A stretch of 64,000 nucleotides of DNA. It comes from Shewanella livingstonensis (GTDB lineage Bacteria; Pseudomonadota; Gammaproteobacteria; Enterobacterales; Shewanellaceae). Numbering within the stretch: the first letter of the stretch is position 1; each line of letters opens with the position of its first letter. The stretch covers positions 3,978,001-4,042,000 of the forward strand of contig NZ_CP034015.1 of the NCBI RefSeq assembly GCF_003855395.1, in the 5' to 3' direction. The translations under genes and the position numbers were made by a program. Below, in pieces: positions 35,635 to 45,150 of the stretch. A model generated the notes under the pieces. That model made no database searches, was not told the DNA's origin, and saw nothing but the letters and a program-made list of their open reading frames with translations.

Positions 35635-35985
35635 ATGAGCAAATTTGCTTGGTTAATGTTACTGCTTATCGGCGCTATTTGGGGCGCTGTCCAGCCCTGG
35701 TTAGCTGGGGTATATGGTTTAATCAATCTGCTTACTTTTGCTTTGTATTACCGCGACAAATCAGCGGCTAAACAAGGAAAGTGGCGCGTACAAGAAAGTA
35801 CCTTACAATTTTTTGCATTGATCGGCGGCTGGCCTGCAGCGCTACTTGGCCAGTATCACTTACGCCATAAAACCCAAAAGTCATCTTTTAAACGGCTTTT
35901 ATGGTGTTGCATCATACTCAACAGTGCTGGAATTAGCTTATTGTGTTATCTGCTATGGCATCCGTTATTTGATGCATACCGTTAA
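35635..35985 (+). CDS. DUF1294 membrane protein
   Basis: 116 residues, three or four membrane helices. The central YYRDKSAAKQGKWRVQESTLQFFALIGGWPAALLGQ and HLRHKTQKSSF segments are the DUF1294 signature. Many homologues have a fused N-terminal cold-shock domain; it is absent here. Function unknown. Ribosome binding site AAAGGATTG. Confidence 0.85.
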   Translation: MSKFAWLMLLLIGAIWGAVQPWLAGVYGLINLLTFALYYRDKSAAKQGKWRVQESTLQFFALIGGWPAALLGQYHLRHKTQKSSFKRLLWCCIILNSAGISLLCYLLWHPLFDAYR

Positions 35986-36087
35986 CCCTTGCTTCAATTT
36001 TGCCTTTCAGTCGTGCTGAAAAGTATTAGCCTATTCGTTTATGCGCTAAACTAGCGACACTGTTACCCCCACCATTTGAGAGCAACT

Positions 36088-36561
36088 ATGCGTATGATTT
36101 TGGCCATTGTGGTCATTGCGGGCGTTATTTTTTATTTTTTCACTCAATCTAACAATCAAAAAGCCGCAAAAGAGAATATTGAGAAAGGTAAGATTTTTTT
36201 AGCTGACAACGCCAAACGCGAAGGTGTTATACAAACCTTATCGGGCTTACAATATGAAGTGTTAGTGAATAGCGAAAAGACTGAAGAACACCCTAGCGCA
36301 AAAAGTAAAGTCACAGTGCATTATCATGGCACCTTGATTGACGGTACTGTATTTGACAGTTCAGTTGATCGCGGCGAAACCATTAGCTTTGGCTTAAATC
36401 AAGTGATTGCAGGTTGGACCGAAGGCGTTCAATTAATGACAATTGGTGATAAGTTCCGTTTCTATGTTCCTAGTCAATTGGCTTACGGTAATCGCTCAAG
36501 CGGAAAAATTGAAGGTGGCTCAGTGTTGATATTTGATGTTGAGTTATTTGAAATTAACTAA
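36088..36561 (+). CDS. FKBP-type peptidyl-prolyl isomerase
   Basis: 157 residues from ATG 36088 (GAGAG upstream; an in-frame TTG 12 nt earlier is less likely). N-terminal membrane anchor (about residues 3-18), then a short linker and one FKBP domain: VTVHYHGTLIDGTVFDSSVDRGE, FGLNQVIAGWTEGVQLM and SQLAYGNRSSGKIEGGSVLIFDVEL. Most FKBP active-site positions are present. It likely faces the periplasm and aids protein folding. Terminator downstream. Confidence 0.9.
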   Translation: MRMILAIVVIAGVIFYFFTQSNNQKAAKENIEKGKIFLADNAKREGVIQTLSGLQYEVLVNSEKTEEHPSAKSKVTVHYHGTLIDGTVFDSSVDRGETISFGLNQVIAGWTEGVQLMTIGDKFRFYVPSQLAYGNRSSGKIEGGSVLIFDVELFEIN

Positions 36562-36614
36562 AAATTAAATAATAGATGACATCGTTTTCACACTAAGAAC
36601 TACACCAAAAATCC

Positions 36615-36640
36615 AAAGCCTCCATAGCGGAGGCTTTTTG
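36615..36640 (+). terminator. Terminator after the FKBP gene
   Basis: AAAGCCTCC-ATAGC-GGAGGCTTTTT hairpin with T run on the plus strand. Confidence 0.88.
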
Positions 36641-36729
36641 CTATTGCTTGACTCATACCACTTAGCTAATTTTTCTTAATCCTCCTGTTCCCCGAAAACA
36701 ACTTAATAAAACTCATAAATCTGCAGCTT

Positions 36730-37065
36730 CAAGGATTCTCCGTCCGAAGTGTCCGAAATAGCGTGATAAAAATGCCGTAGTGACATCATGGCCTTTATAG
36801 CACATCCATGTGTTTCAAAGCATGTAGACTCCTGTCTTGCAGATATGACACAGACTCAGGGGTACATGGTCGTTCAGTGACATCCATGTCATCACGACAT
36901 TCGTCAGTCCATTCACATCAGATGTACCATCTGAGTCGTTAGGCGATTTTTGTTATGCTATGAGGATCAACACTTTGTCGGAGCTGCTGGGGTGATCCAA
37001 GAGGGGAAAGCATTTTTTCCCTTCTTGGTCGGGTGTGGGCGAAGCGCCACGACGTTAAGTTGACT
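36730..37065 (-). repeat. Diverged copy of the island composite repeat
   Basis: Read on the minus strand, this gap contains AACGTCGTGGCGCTTCGCCCACACC, a CCAAGA...TCTTGG arm pair, then CTAACGACTCAGATGG, TGATGTGAATGGACT and AATGTCGTGATG in the same order as the unit at about 5330-5590. It shows that the repeat family is dispersed and not confined to the 5-9 kb island. No gene is seen here. Confidence 0.6.
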
Positions 37066-37093
37066 ATATTTGTCAGTGATAATTAAAAAAATA

Positions 37094-38308
37094 TCATGCT
37101 AGATAAAACGGATCGTCAATCGATTTCGCTGGTGCAGTAAACCACTTTGGTCCTTGCGCTGTCATGTAAAAATGATCTTCATGACGGATACCAAACTCGC
37201 CTGGCACACATAACATAGGCTCGTTACTAAAGCACATGCCAACCGCTAATGGCGTAATATCATTGCGGACCAAATATGGCCATTCATGAATGTCTAAGCC
37301 AATGCCATGGCCGGTGCGATGAGGTAAACCCGGCACGTTATAATCGGGGCCAAAGCCTGCAGCTTCTAACACTTTGCGGGCAGCCGCATCGACAGAGCTA
37401 CAAGAGGTGCCAATTTGAGCTGCATCAAATGCCGCAATTTGCGCATCTTGCTCAAGTTGCCACAACTGACGTTGGCGATCATTTGGCTCACCAAACACAT
37501 AAGTACGGGTAATATCTGAGTTGTAGCCGTGTAACTGGCAACCTGTATCAATCAATACAGTATCATTTAATGCTAATGCTTTAGGTGATTTAACCCCATG
37601 CGGATAAGCGGTATCTTCGCCAAATAATACGATACAAAAATAAGAACCTTTAGGCGCGCCCACAGCATAATGAGCTTGGTTAATAAAGTCTTCTACTTCA
37701 GCGGTGGTGATACCCTCGCGTAAGATACTGGCGGTGGCTTTATGCACTTCAAGGGTCATATCTTTTGCACGCTGCATTAAAGCTAACTCTGCAATAGACT
37801 TAATCATCCTACATCCGGCCGTCACGGTTGTTGCACTTAAAAAACGATGTTGTGGTGACGCTTGGGAAATGCCATCACTAATAAAAAAGGCAGTTGACTC
37901 ATCAATACCAATCTTTGCTTGTTTTAAGCCAATATTATCTAACACATCGGCAAATAGTTTAAATGGGCTCTCATCTTCATGCCAAGTATTCACTTGGCCT
38001 TTAATGGTCATATATCCCTGCAAGGTATCAAGTTCAAAAGCGGGCGCAATATATTGCACCTCACCCACGGCAGGAATAATTGCCCCCACCATCCGTTCAC
38101 TAGAAAACCAACGAGTACCGGTAAAATAATACAAATTAGTTCCCGCATTAACATAGATTGCATCTAAACCATGTTGTGCCATCAATCGTTGTGCATGTTG
38201 AATTCGTCGATTAAATTCATCCTCACTTACCGCTACTACGCCCTCGGTCATATTGGTTAGTGCTGCTAATGCTTGTTGCGGGCTAATACCGCCGACACCG
38301 ATTGTCAT
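37094..38308 (-). CDS. M24 family (Xaa-Pro) peptidase
   Basis: 404 residues: N-terminal creatinase-like domain (about 30-160; AGTNLYYFTGTRWFSSER) and a pita-bread metallopeptidase domain. Metal ligands are visible: DTGCQLHGYNSDITRT (two Asp), HGIGLDIHE (His), SNEPM (Glu) and RHEDHF (Glu). Cytoplasmic Xaa-Pro dipeptidase or related amidohydrolase. The ATG at 38308 has AAAGGAAAATCT upstream. Divergent from a second M24 gene. Confidence 0.88.
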   Translation of the reverse strand: MTIGVGGISPQQALAALTNMTEGVVAVSEDEFNRRIQHAQRLMAQHGLDAIYVNAGTNLYYFTGTRWFSSERMVGAIIPAVGEVQYIAPAFELDTLQGYMTIKGQVNTWHEDESPFKLFADVLDNIGLKQAKIGIDESTAFFISDGISQASPQHRFLSATTVTAGCRMIKSIAELALMQRAKDMTLEVHKATASILREGITTAEVEDFINQAHYAVGAPKGSYFCIVLFGEDTAYPHGVKSPKALALNDTVLIDTGCQLHGYNSDITRTYVFGEPNDRQRQLWQLEQDAQIAAFDAAQIGTSCSSVDAAARKVLEAAGFGPDYNVPGLPHRTGHGIGLDIHEWPYLVRNDITPLAVGMCFSNEPMLCVPGEFGIRHEDHFYMTAQGPKWFTAPAKSIDDPFYLA

Positions 38309-38697
38309 AGATTTTCCTTTATTATTGTTATTATTTATCTAGGGCTTGTTGATCTTTCTGTTTTTTTTACAGCGAATTGTTGGTCATTACTTAAATACAA
38401 ACGACAAAGCAGAAGCTTTGTCGTATCGTTATACGGCAAAAAAACTCAGCAGGCCCTAGCAATAGATGACTTAAAATGAATCGTTTTACCCTGTTTAACG
38501 ATACAAGATAATCAATATCTCAGAGGATACAGCCTGCAACACTTTGTTACCATGGTATACAATATAAGGTTACAATTTTATTCTGACGGTTAAAGATAAT
38601 CTAAGCGACTTCACTTGCCAGTTAACGGTTACAGTTGCGATAATCATCGCTTCATTCTACAGAGCTGAGTTCATCAGTCGCCTCCCACGGAGAAACC
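38309..38697. promoter_or_regulatory. Divergent promoter gap between two M24 peptidase genes
   Basis: About 390 bp. It has an inverted repeat TCGTT-N11-AACGA near 38480 and, on the minus strand, a possible short stem near AGGGCTTG. No gene or structured RNA recognised. Confidence 0.35.
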
Positions 38698-40485
38698 ATG
38701 TCTAATATTATTGCTACGCGCCTTAATGCTATTCGCCAACAACTTGAAATTAATCAAATCGATGCATTTATCATTCCCCGCGCAGACGAATATTTAGGTG
38801 AGTACGTCCCAGCCCGTAATGAGCGTTTACATTGGGCCACTGGTTTTACCGGCTCTGCAGGCATGGCAATTGTGCTAAAAGACCGTGCAGCAATATTTAC
38901 CGACGGCCGTTACACCGTGCAAGTACGCCAACAGGTAGACGGTAATTTATTTGAGTACTTAAGCCTGCATGACGACCCACAAATTGACTGGCTAATCGAC
39001 ACCTTACCTGCTGGTGCCAGCGTCGGTATCGACAGCCGCTTGCATACGCTTGCTTGGTATCAACAAACTAAAACGCAATTGGATAAAGCCGAAATTAATG
39101 TCGTCGAAGTCGATACCAACCCAATTGATGTCAGTTGGATAGATCGCCCTGCACCATCTGCATCTACAATGACATTATTTAGTCATCAAGGCGCGGGACG
39201 TAATAGCATCGAAAAACGTCAACAAATTGGTCAATTAGTGAAAAAACAAGGCGCTGATATCGCCCTTATTGCCGCCTTGGATTCATGCTGTTGGTTGCTG
39301 AATATCCGTGGTAATGATGTGCCTCGCTTCCCTGTTATCCTAGGTTGCGGACTATTATCAGCCAATGGCGACATGACCTTTTTTACCGATTTAGCCAAAG
39401 TACCGCAAAACATTGCCGAACACGTTGGCGCAGGCGTTAGCTTTGAAGATGAAGCTGAGCTGGCAACGGTATTGGTACAAATGAAGGGGGTGAAATTATT
39501 AGCCGACCCACATTCTGCCAACGCTTACTCGCAGTTACTGGCACAAAAAGGCGGTGCTAAACTGATTATTGGTACCGATCCGGTAGCACTACCTAAAGCA
39601 CAAAAAAATAGCGCAGAATTAGCCGGAATGCGTGCGTGTCATATTCGTGATGGCGCAGCCGTGAGCCGTTTTTTAGCCTGGTTAGACAGCCAAGTTGAGC
39701 AAAATATCATGCATGATGAAGCGCAACTGGCTGACAAGTTAGAAAGCTTTAGATTACAAGACCCACTGTACCGCGAGCCAAGCTTTGACACCATTTCAGC
39801 TACCGGTGCCAATGCCGCCATGTGCCATTACAATCACAATAATGGCACGCCAAGCACCATGGCCATGAACAGTATTTACTTGGTCGATTCTGGCGCTCAA
39901 TATCTTGATGGCACCACCGATGTTACCCGCACCATTGCTATTGGTAAGGTGACCGACGAGCAAAAGAAAATGGTGACCTTAGTATTAAAAGGTCATATTG
40001 CTTTAGACACGGCACGTTTTCCTAAAGGCACTTCTGGTGTACAACTCGATGCCTTTGCACGCCAATATTTATGGCAACACGGTTTTGATTATGACCACGG
40101 CACAGGCCATGGCGTCGGCCACTTTTTAAGTGTGCACGAAGGCCCACAACGTATTGGCAAAAACGTCAATGGCGTGGCACTTTTACCTGGCATGGTGTTG
40201 TCGAACGAGCCGGGTTATTACCGCGCCGACGGTTTTGGTATTCGCATTGAAAACCTGGTAACTGTACAACATTGCCAAGCGCTACAAGGTGCTGAGCGTG
40301 AAATGTACGAGTTTGATGTATTAACTCATATTCCAATGGATGTACGCTTAATCGATAAATCATTGTTAACTGATTTTGAGGTGAACTGGTTCAATCAATA
40401 TCAACAAAAGGTCCGTCAAACCTTAGCGCCATTAATGCAAGGTGACGAACTAGCTTGGCTGAATAGAGTCACTGTAGCGATTTAA
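38698..40485 (+). CDS. Aminopeptidase P family protein
   Basis: 595 residues, the long three-domain form of Xaa-Pro aminopeptidase: two creatinase-like N-terminal domains (about 1-130 and 160-310), an M24 catalytic domain (about 315-535) and a C-terminal extension. Ligands: DSGAQYLDGTTDVTRT, HGTGHGVGHFLSVHEG, LSNEPGYY and RIENLV. It removes N-terminal residues before proline. The ATG is preceded by GGAGAAACC. A terminator follows. Confidence 0.93.
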   Translation: MSNIIATRLNAIRQQLEINQIDAFIIPRADEYLGEYVPARNERLHWATGFTGSAGMAIVLKDRAAIFTDGRYTVQVRQQVDGNLFEYLSLHDDPQIDWLIDTLPAGASVGIDSRLHTLAWYQQTKTQLDKAEINVVEVDTNPIDVSWIDRPAPSASTMTLFSHQGAGRNSIEKRQQIGQLVKKQGADIALIAALDSCCWLLNIRGNDVPRFPVILGCGLLSANGDMTFFTDLAKVPQNIAEHVGAGVSFEDEAELATVLVQMKGVKLLADPHSANAYSQLLAQKGGAKLIIGTDPVALPKAQKNSAELAGMRACHIRDGAAVSRFLAWLDSQVEQNIMHDEAQLADKLESFRLQDPLYREPSFDTISATGANAAMCHYNHNNGTPSTMAMNSIYLVDSGAQYLDGTTDVTRTIAIGKVTDEQKKMVTLVLKGHIALDTARFPKGTSGVQLDAFARQYLWQHGFDYDHGTGHGVGHFLSVHEGPQRIGKNVNGVALLPGMVLSNEPGYYRADGFGIRIENLVTVQHCQALQGAEREMYEFDVLTHIPMDVRLIDKSLLTDFEVNWFNQYQQKVRQTLAPLMQGDELAWLNRVTVAI

Positions 40486-40514
40486 ACCTTAACGCTGCTG
40501 CAATCGTTAACATG

Positions 40515-40552
40515 AAAGGCTTAGGATGAATGAGTTGTCCTAAGCCTTTTTA
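40515..40552 (+). terminator. Terminator after the aminopeptidase P gene
   Basis: AAAGGCTTAGGA/TCCTAAGCCTTT arms with an 11-nt loop and following T run. Confidence 0.88.
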
Positions 40553-40609
40553 GTTTGTGCAAAATTAATCTTTTGCTAATTTATCGGCAGAAAATCTAAT
40601 TCGGTTTAT

Positions 40610-41539
40610 TCAAGAGTATGCAGCATAAACTTCGGTTCTATTTCTACCCAATGTTTTCGCTTTGTACATCGCATTGTCGGCTTGAGTAAATAAGTCTGTA
40701 AAGGATATTTTATCTTCGCCAATACTAACCCCAATACTAACCCCAATACTCACAGTCACTAGGCTATCATCTACTTTAATTTGCTCAATTGACTTATGCA
40801 GCCTTTGGCAAAATACTAACGTATCACTCAGACTGGTATCGGGTAACATAATCAGAAACTCCTCCCCACCAAAACGAGACACAAGATCGGTTTGTCGACA
40901 GAATTCCTTTAATAACTTACCCAGTTCCTTTAAAACTCGGTCACCTTCTAGATGGCCAAAGGTGTCATTTATTTTTTTAAAATGATCAATATCTAGCATT
41001 AATAAACCTACCGACTGATGAGATCTTGCCGCTTGTTCAAGCACTAAAGCACTGCGGTATTTCATTTCTCTGCGATTTAACAACTCAGTTAACTCATCGG
41101 TTGAAGCAAGTAGCTTTAGTTTTTCCGCTTGCTGTTCAAGTATTTCTCTGGTTTTTATTAACTCATCATAAAGTTGGTCTCTTTTAGATGCATTGAAAAA
41201 ACTCCAATAAATACAGCCATCATCACGTAAACTTGCATTAACCGTAATCGGAATGCGCAGCCCTTGAGCATTAAATATTATCAGCTGCATTTCTTGACAT
41301 ATTTTTTCATGTAAAAGTGTTGGAATTAAATAACTTTGAAAAAATATTCTTGATGAATGAGTCAATATCACATCAGCACTTTTACCGATAAGCTCACCAG
41401 GTTTCCACAATAGCTCGTTAGTAAAATATGAATTTACGTAGGTAATAACTCTGGAAGGATCTGTGACTAAAGCGCCACATGGAAAGCTATCAGAAGAGAT
41501 GTTATATGCTTCATAACTCGCTAGTTGGTTATTTATCAT
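40610..41539 (-). CDS. PAS-GGDEF diguanylate cyclase
   Basis: 309 residues from ATG 41539, 5 nt past the stop of the upstream hydrolase gene; the frame continues to 41605 but overlaps that gene. N-terminal PAS domain (about 8-120: GALVTDPSRVITYVNSYF, GKSADVI), coiled linker, then GGDEF domain with active RFGGEEFLIML and an intact inhibitory I-site RQTD five residues before it. It should make cyclic di-GMP. A 12-bp direct repeat adds extra SIGV units in the final strand (VTVSIGVSIGVSIGED). The partner upstream is an RsbQ-like hydrolase that may signal to the PAS domain. Confidence 0.9.
   Translation of the reverse strand: MINNQLASYEAYNISSDSFPCGALVTDPSRVITYVNSYFTNELLWKPGELIGKSADVILTHSSRIFFQSYLIPTLLHEKICQEMQLIIFNAQGLRIPITVNASLRDDGCIYWSFFNASKRDQLYDELIKTREILEQQAEKLKLLASTDELTELLNRREMKYRSALVLEQAARSHQSVGLLMLDIDHFKKINDTFGHLEGDRVLKELGKLLKEFCRQTDLVSRFGGEEFLIMLPDTSLSDTLVFCQRLHKSIEQIKVDDSLVTVSIGVSIGVSIGEDKISFTDLFTQADNAMYKAKTLGRNRTEVYAAYS
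40719..40750 (-). repeat. In-frame 12-bp tandem repeat inside the GGDEF domain
   Basis: CCAATACTAACC occurs twice plus a partial third copy. It encodes repeated SIGV in the strand after the catalytic motif, a position that is normally single in GGDEF domains. Confidence 0.75.
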
Positions 41540-41544
41540 TGGTA

Positions 41545-42351
41545 TTATTTCGCATATTCTATTATTAAATCCATAATGGCTTCGGGATGCGTCATATGCA
41601 GACAATGGCCTTCAGCAGCGATAACGTGAAGGGTACTATGAGTTATCTCACTGGCCACAAACTTGCCAACAAATATTGAAGCCAGCGCATCATTTTCACT
41701 TTGTAAAATTAATGACGGTTGTTGAATCTCTTTTAAAAGGTAACGATAATCAGATAAGAAAGTGGCTTCTGCAAAGTTTTTAGCAATCACCGGATCGGTA
41801 GAACAAAAGCTGCCTGATAACTCCCCGATTAAATCATCCGAATTTGTTGCTCCCATCACTAACGGTGCTAAATAATTAGCCCAACCAATATAGTTTTTAT
41901 CCATTAGATTCAACAGTTCTTGCAAATCTTCTTTTTCAAAACCGCCTAAATACTCAGGTGGAAAATTTAAAAAGCATGGTGAAGGGCATATCATTATTAA
42001 CTTAGAAAATAACTTAGGTTTTTGAATCGCAGCGATTGCGCCAATAATACTACTCACCGAATGGCCGATAAAAATGGCATCCGACAAGTGTAATGCTGCG
42101 CATACTTCGATAATGTCTTCAGCATATCCTTCAAGTTGGCCATAACGTCTTTTGCTGTATTGGGAGATATCAGAAGCACCAGATCCAACATAATCAAATA
42201 GTACAATAGTAAACTGCTTTGCTAATTCTGGGGTTAAAAAGCGCCACATGTTTTGATCACATCCAAATCCATGAGCAAGCACCAACGTTTTACTACCGTG
42301 ACCCATTATTTTCACATTATTGCGAGCAAGAACTCCATTCGAATTTACCAT
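41545..42351 (-). CDS. RsbQ-like alpha/beta hydrolase
   Basis: 268 residues. It matches RsbQ of Bacillus along its length: VLAHGFGCDQNMWR, FDYVGSGASD, YAEDIIEVCAAL, nucleophile elbow GHSVSS, ICPSPCFLNFPPEYLGGFEKE, NYIGWANYLAP, FCSTDPVIAKNFA, and the acid and base in SENDALAS and EGHCLHM. The Ser-Asp-His triad is complete. In Bacillus RsbQ acts with the PAS phosphatase RsbP to sense energy stress through an unknown small molecule; the plant karrikin and strigolactone receptors share this fold. Here it precedes a PAS-GGDEF gene, so it probably generates the signal for that sensor. Confidence 0.9.
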   Translation of the reverse strand: MVNSNGVLARNNVKIMGHGSKTLVLAHGFGCDQNMWRFLTPELAKQFTIVLFDYVGSGASDISQYSKRRYGQLEGYAEDIIEVCAALHLSDAIFIGHSVSSIIGAIAAIQKPKLFSKLIMICPSPCFLNFPPEYLGGFEKEDLQELLNLMDKNYIGWANYLAPLVMGATNSDDLIGELSGSFCSTDPVIAKNFAEATFLSDYRYLLKEIQQPSLILQSENDALASIFVGKFVASEITHSTLHVIAAEGHCLHMTHPEAIMDLIIEYAK

Positions 42352-43004
42352 GCAATTTATCCTCTTTTATTGATACTAAATAGTAACTAGTCGCTGAGTA
42401 GATCGATAACTTGAACAATGTAAATTAATTAAGCCGACAATTTATCCTCAATACGTTGGCGATTTTATATCCCCTTTATAGCAATCCCCTATTGAGATGC
42501 ACACTGAGGTAGCATTGACGCTGACCAATCCAATTACAGAGCATATCTTGTATCAAACTTAGCAGCGCTAAGCCAATAATCACGGTATAACAGGACTGGT
42601 GGATGGCATTAATACGGCGCGACGCGCAGCTAACACTAGCTTATTTTTGATCAAAAAACTGTTTGTTGTGCTGAACACTACCTGACCTAAATAGCATTAG
42701 CGTATCGCCATAGCCGTCAAACTTGTCTTTACTAAAAAATCTTACTCTCTGGACACAGATAAAGTTCAGGATTTAAACAAAAGTTTGTTATACTCCGCGG
42801 CCGCTTATCGATGGCACTCAATTGGGTGTATCATTCAAGCTTAACGTTTTTCAACTATCTTAAGACGTTAATCAACCCAGTTAAGCATGAAGTCTGCCAT
42901 TAATAATGGCTATCGGCCCCAATATTCTAGATTGACGTTGTATAGATAACTTAACTTATCACAACTAAATCGCTTTGTTTTGATGTACATACAGGAACCG
43001 CACC
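42352..43004 (+). promoter_or_regulatory. Long upstream region of the DEAD-box helicase gene
   Basis: About 650 bp with no gene. A sigma-70-like promoter is plausible at TTCAGG (42765) and TATACT (42789), 18 bp apart, giving a 5' leader of about 200 nt. Long leaders are usual for cold-inducible DEAD-box helicases (csdA, rhlE type), which suggests temperature or autoregulation. I found no clear riboswitch or terminator in it. Confidence 0.4.
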
Positions 43005-44306
43005 ATGAAATTCGAATCTTTTAGCTTCGCCCCAGAAATATTACGCGCGATCGCTGAGTGCGGTTATCAATCTATGACGCCAATTCAACAACAAGCGATC
43101 CCAGCAATCCGTCGTGGTGAAGACGTCCTAGCTAGCGCTCAAACAGGTACCGGTAAAACTGCAGCATTTGCATTGCCTATATTACAAAGAATGTGCGACA
43201 ACCCAAAAGAGACGATGCCGTCTAATACTCGCACTTTAATTCTTACGCCTACCCGTGAGCTAGCAGCGCAAGTTGCCGACAACATTACTGCTTACAGTAA
43301 ACACCTCAACTTAACCGTATTAACCATTTATGGTGGCGTTAAAATTGAGACTCAGTCGCAGAAACTTAAACGCGGTGCTGACGTTATTGTGGCAACGCCT
43401 GGGCGTTTACTTGAACACATAGTGGCATGTAATTTAAGTTTGTCTAATGTTGAGTTTTTAGTCCTTGATGAAGCCGATCGTATGCTTGATATGGGCTTTA
43501 GTGCCGATATTAAAAAGATCCTTCAAGCAGTAAACAAAAAGCGTCAAAACATGTTGTTCTCAGCGACCTTCTCTACTGAGGTTAAAAAGCTGGCCAATGA
43601 CATGCTTGATAAGCCTAAAGTGATTACGGTTGATAAACAAAATACTGCTGCTGACACCGTTAGTCAGGTGGTGTATCCGGTTGAACAGCGTCGTAAGCGT
43701 GAATTAATATCTGAGCTTATTGGTACCAAAAACTGGCAACAAGTATTGGTGTTCACTGCGACTCGTGACGCTGCAGATAAATTAGTTAAAGAGCTGAACT
43801 TAGATGGTATTCCATCAGGTGTCGTTCATGGCGAGAAAGCACAAGGCAGCCGTCGTCGTGCACTGCGTGAATTCGTTGAAGGCAAAATTCGCGTATTAGT
43901 GGCTACCGAAGTTGCTGCTCGTGGTCTTGATATTAAAAATCTTGAATACGTTGTTAACTATGACCTACCCTTTTTAGCTGAAGATTATGTCCATCGTATT
44001 GGCCGTACCGGTCGTGCGGGTAAAACCGGCGTCGCGATATCATTTGTGAGCCGTGAAGAAGAACGTACTCTAGCGGATATCGAAAAACTCATCGGCCAAC
44101 AAATTCGTCGTATCACAGTACCTGGTTATGAAGTTGGTAGCCGAGAAGTACTGCTTAAGCAAATTGAAAAGCGTCGTAGCTTTGCCAAAAAACAACAACG
44201 CGGCGATAACGCTGGCGCGCAAATGATTGCTGAGAAAAACATGGATGGTCGTCGTGTTAAAGTCGGTAAAGTAAGCAGCACAGTAAAATACAAAAAGATT
44301 AAATAA
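43005..44306 (+). CDS. DEAD-box RNA helicase (RhlE-like)
   Basis: 433 residues. The helicase core has the Q motif (SMTPIQQQAIP), motif I AQTGTGKT, PTRELAAQ, DEAD, SAT, and motif VI HRIGRTGRAG. The C-terminal about 60 residues are short and basic (KRRSFAKKQQRGD) without a recognisable RNA-binding domain. Fits the RhlE group, which acts on ribosome assembly and RNA turnover. ATG preceded by AGGAACCGCACC. Strong terminator after. Confidence 0.93.
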   Translation: MKFESFSFAPEILRAIAECGYQSMTPIQQQAIPAIRRGEDVLASAQTGTGKTAAFALPILQRMCDNPKETMPSNTRTLILTPTRELAAQVADNITAYSKHLNLTVLTIYGGVKIETQSQKLKRGADVIVATPGRLLEHIVACNLSLSNVEFLVLDEADRMLDMGFSADIKKILQAVNKKRQNMLFSATFSTEVKKLANDMLDKPKVITVDKQNTAADTVSQVVYPVEQRRKRELISELIGTKNWQQVLVFTATRDAADKLVKELNLDGIPSGVVHGEKAQGSRRRALREFVEGKIRVLVATEVAARGLDIKNLEYVVNYDLPFLAEDYVHRIGRTGRAGKTGVAISFVSREEERTLADIEKLIGQQIRRITVPGYEVGSREVLLKQIEKRRSFAKKQQRGDNAGAQMIAEKNMDGRRVKVGKVSSTVKYKKIK

Positions 44307-44326
44307 AGTTACTCTGCTATATCAAC

Positions 44327-44348
44327 AAGGCGCTTCGGCGCCTTTTTT
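44327..44348 (+). terminator. Terminator after the DEAD-box gene
   Basis: AAGGCGC-TTCG-GCGCCTT hairpin with a stable TTCG tetraloop and T run. Confidence 0.92.
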
Positions 44349-44454
44349 ACGTTTTAATGAAACTATTTCGGCTAATAGCAGGTCTGCTTCTACAAGTTAT
44401 ATACTTTACTGTGCTAATAATCATTTTCGGGATATTACAATACAAGGACATACC

Positions 44455-45090
44455 ATGTTAAAAACTCTGCTTATCGCCACTGCGCTCACGCTAACTAGCC
44501 TAGCCAGTGTGGCTAAACCCATTGCCAGTGACGAAAATAATGTCATGCCGCTACTTAATGGTCACCAAATACCTGCCATTACCTTGCAAGACGTTGATGG
44601 TAAAGCGGTTGAATTAAGTAAGCTTATCGCTCAAAAACCAACGATATTTTTCTTTTATCGTGGCGGTTGGTGTCCATTTTGTAATTCGCAAATGGGTCAA
44701 TTAAAAGCAATTGAACCTAAACTAATTGAAATGGGCTTTCAGTTAGTAGGGATTTCACCTGACACGCCAGAAAAAATGCGCGCATCAATCAACGATCAAA
44801 AACTCGATTATTTACTGCTATCAGACACGTCAATGGCAGCATCGCAAGCTTTTGGTTTAGCCTATTACACCAGCGCAGATATCACAAAAAAATATACTGC
44901 AAGCTTAGCGGTGACTAATGAGCTATTTACCACTCCCCAGGGTGAAAAGCGTTTAGTATTACCGGTGCCGGCTGTCTATATGGCAGATAAAAGTGGGTTA
45001 ATTCATTTTCAATATGTGAATCCAAACTACAAGGTTCGCCCTGCGCCAGAGCTCATTTTAACCGCTGCTGAGTTACTCGTTAAACCTTAG
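44455..45090 (+). CDS. Exported peroxiredoxin-like protein
   Basis: 211 residues with a signal peptide (about 1-21, ASVAKP). Thioredoxin-fold AhpC/TSA domain with the motif FFYRGGWCPFCNSQMGQL: a CxxC at the active site, as in the peroxiredoxin-like group that lacks the classical PxxxT/SxxC pattern. Likely periplasmic antioxidant or thiol-disulfide protein. Terminator downstream. Confidence 0.85.
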   Translation: MLKTLLIATALTLTSLASVAKPIASDENNVMPLLNGHQIPAITLQDVDGKAVELSKLIAQKPTIFFFYRGGWCPFCNSQMGQLKAIEPKLIEMGFQLVGISPDTPEKMRASINDQKLDYLLLSDTSMAASQAFGLAYYTSADITKKYTASLAVTNELFTTPQGEKRLVLPVPAVYMADKSGLIHFQYVNPNYKVRPAPELILTAAELLVKP

Positions 45091-45115
45091 TTAACGCTAA
45101 ATTCAAATCGTTTAT

Positions 45116-45150
45116 AGCCAACGTTAATTCAATGATGTTGGCTTTTTTAT
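45116..45150 (+). terminator. Terminator after the peroxiredoxin-like gene
   Basis: AGCCAAC/GTTGGCT arms with about 14 nt between them and a T run. Confidence 0.75.

Noticed and set aside
37704..38129. 141-residue plus-strand ORF
   Set aside because: Antisense to the M24 peptidase; no ribosome binding site or family match.
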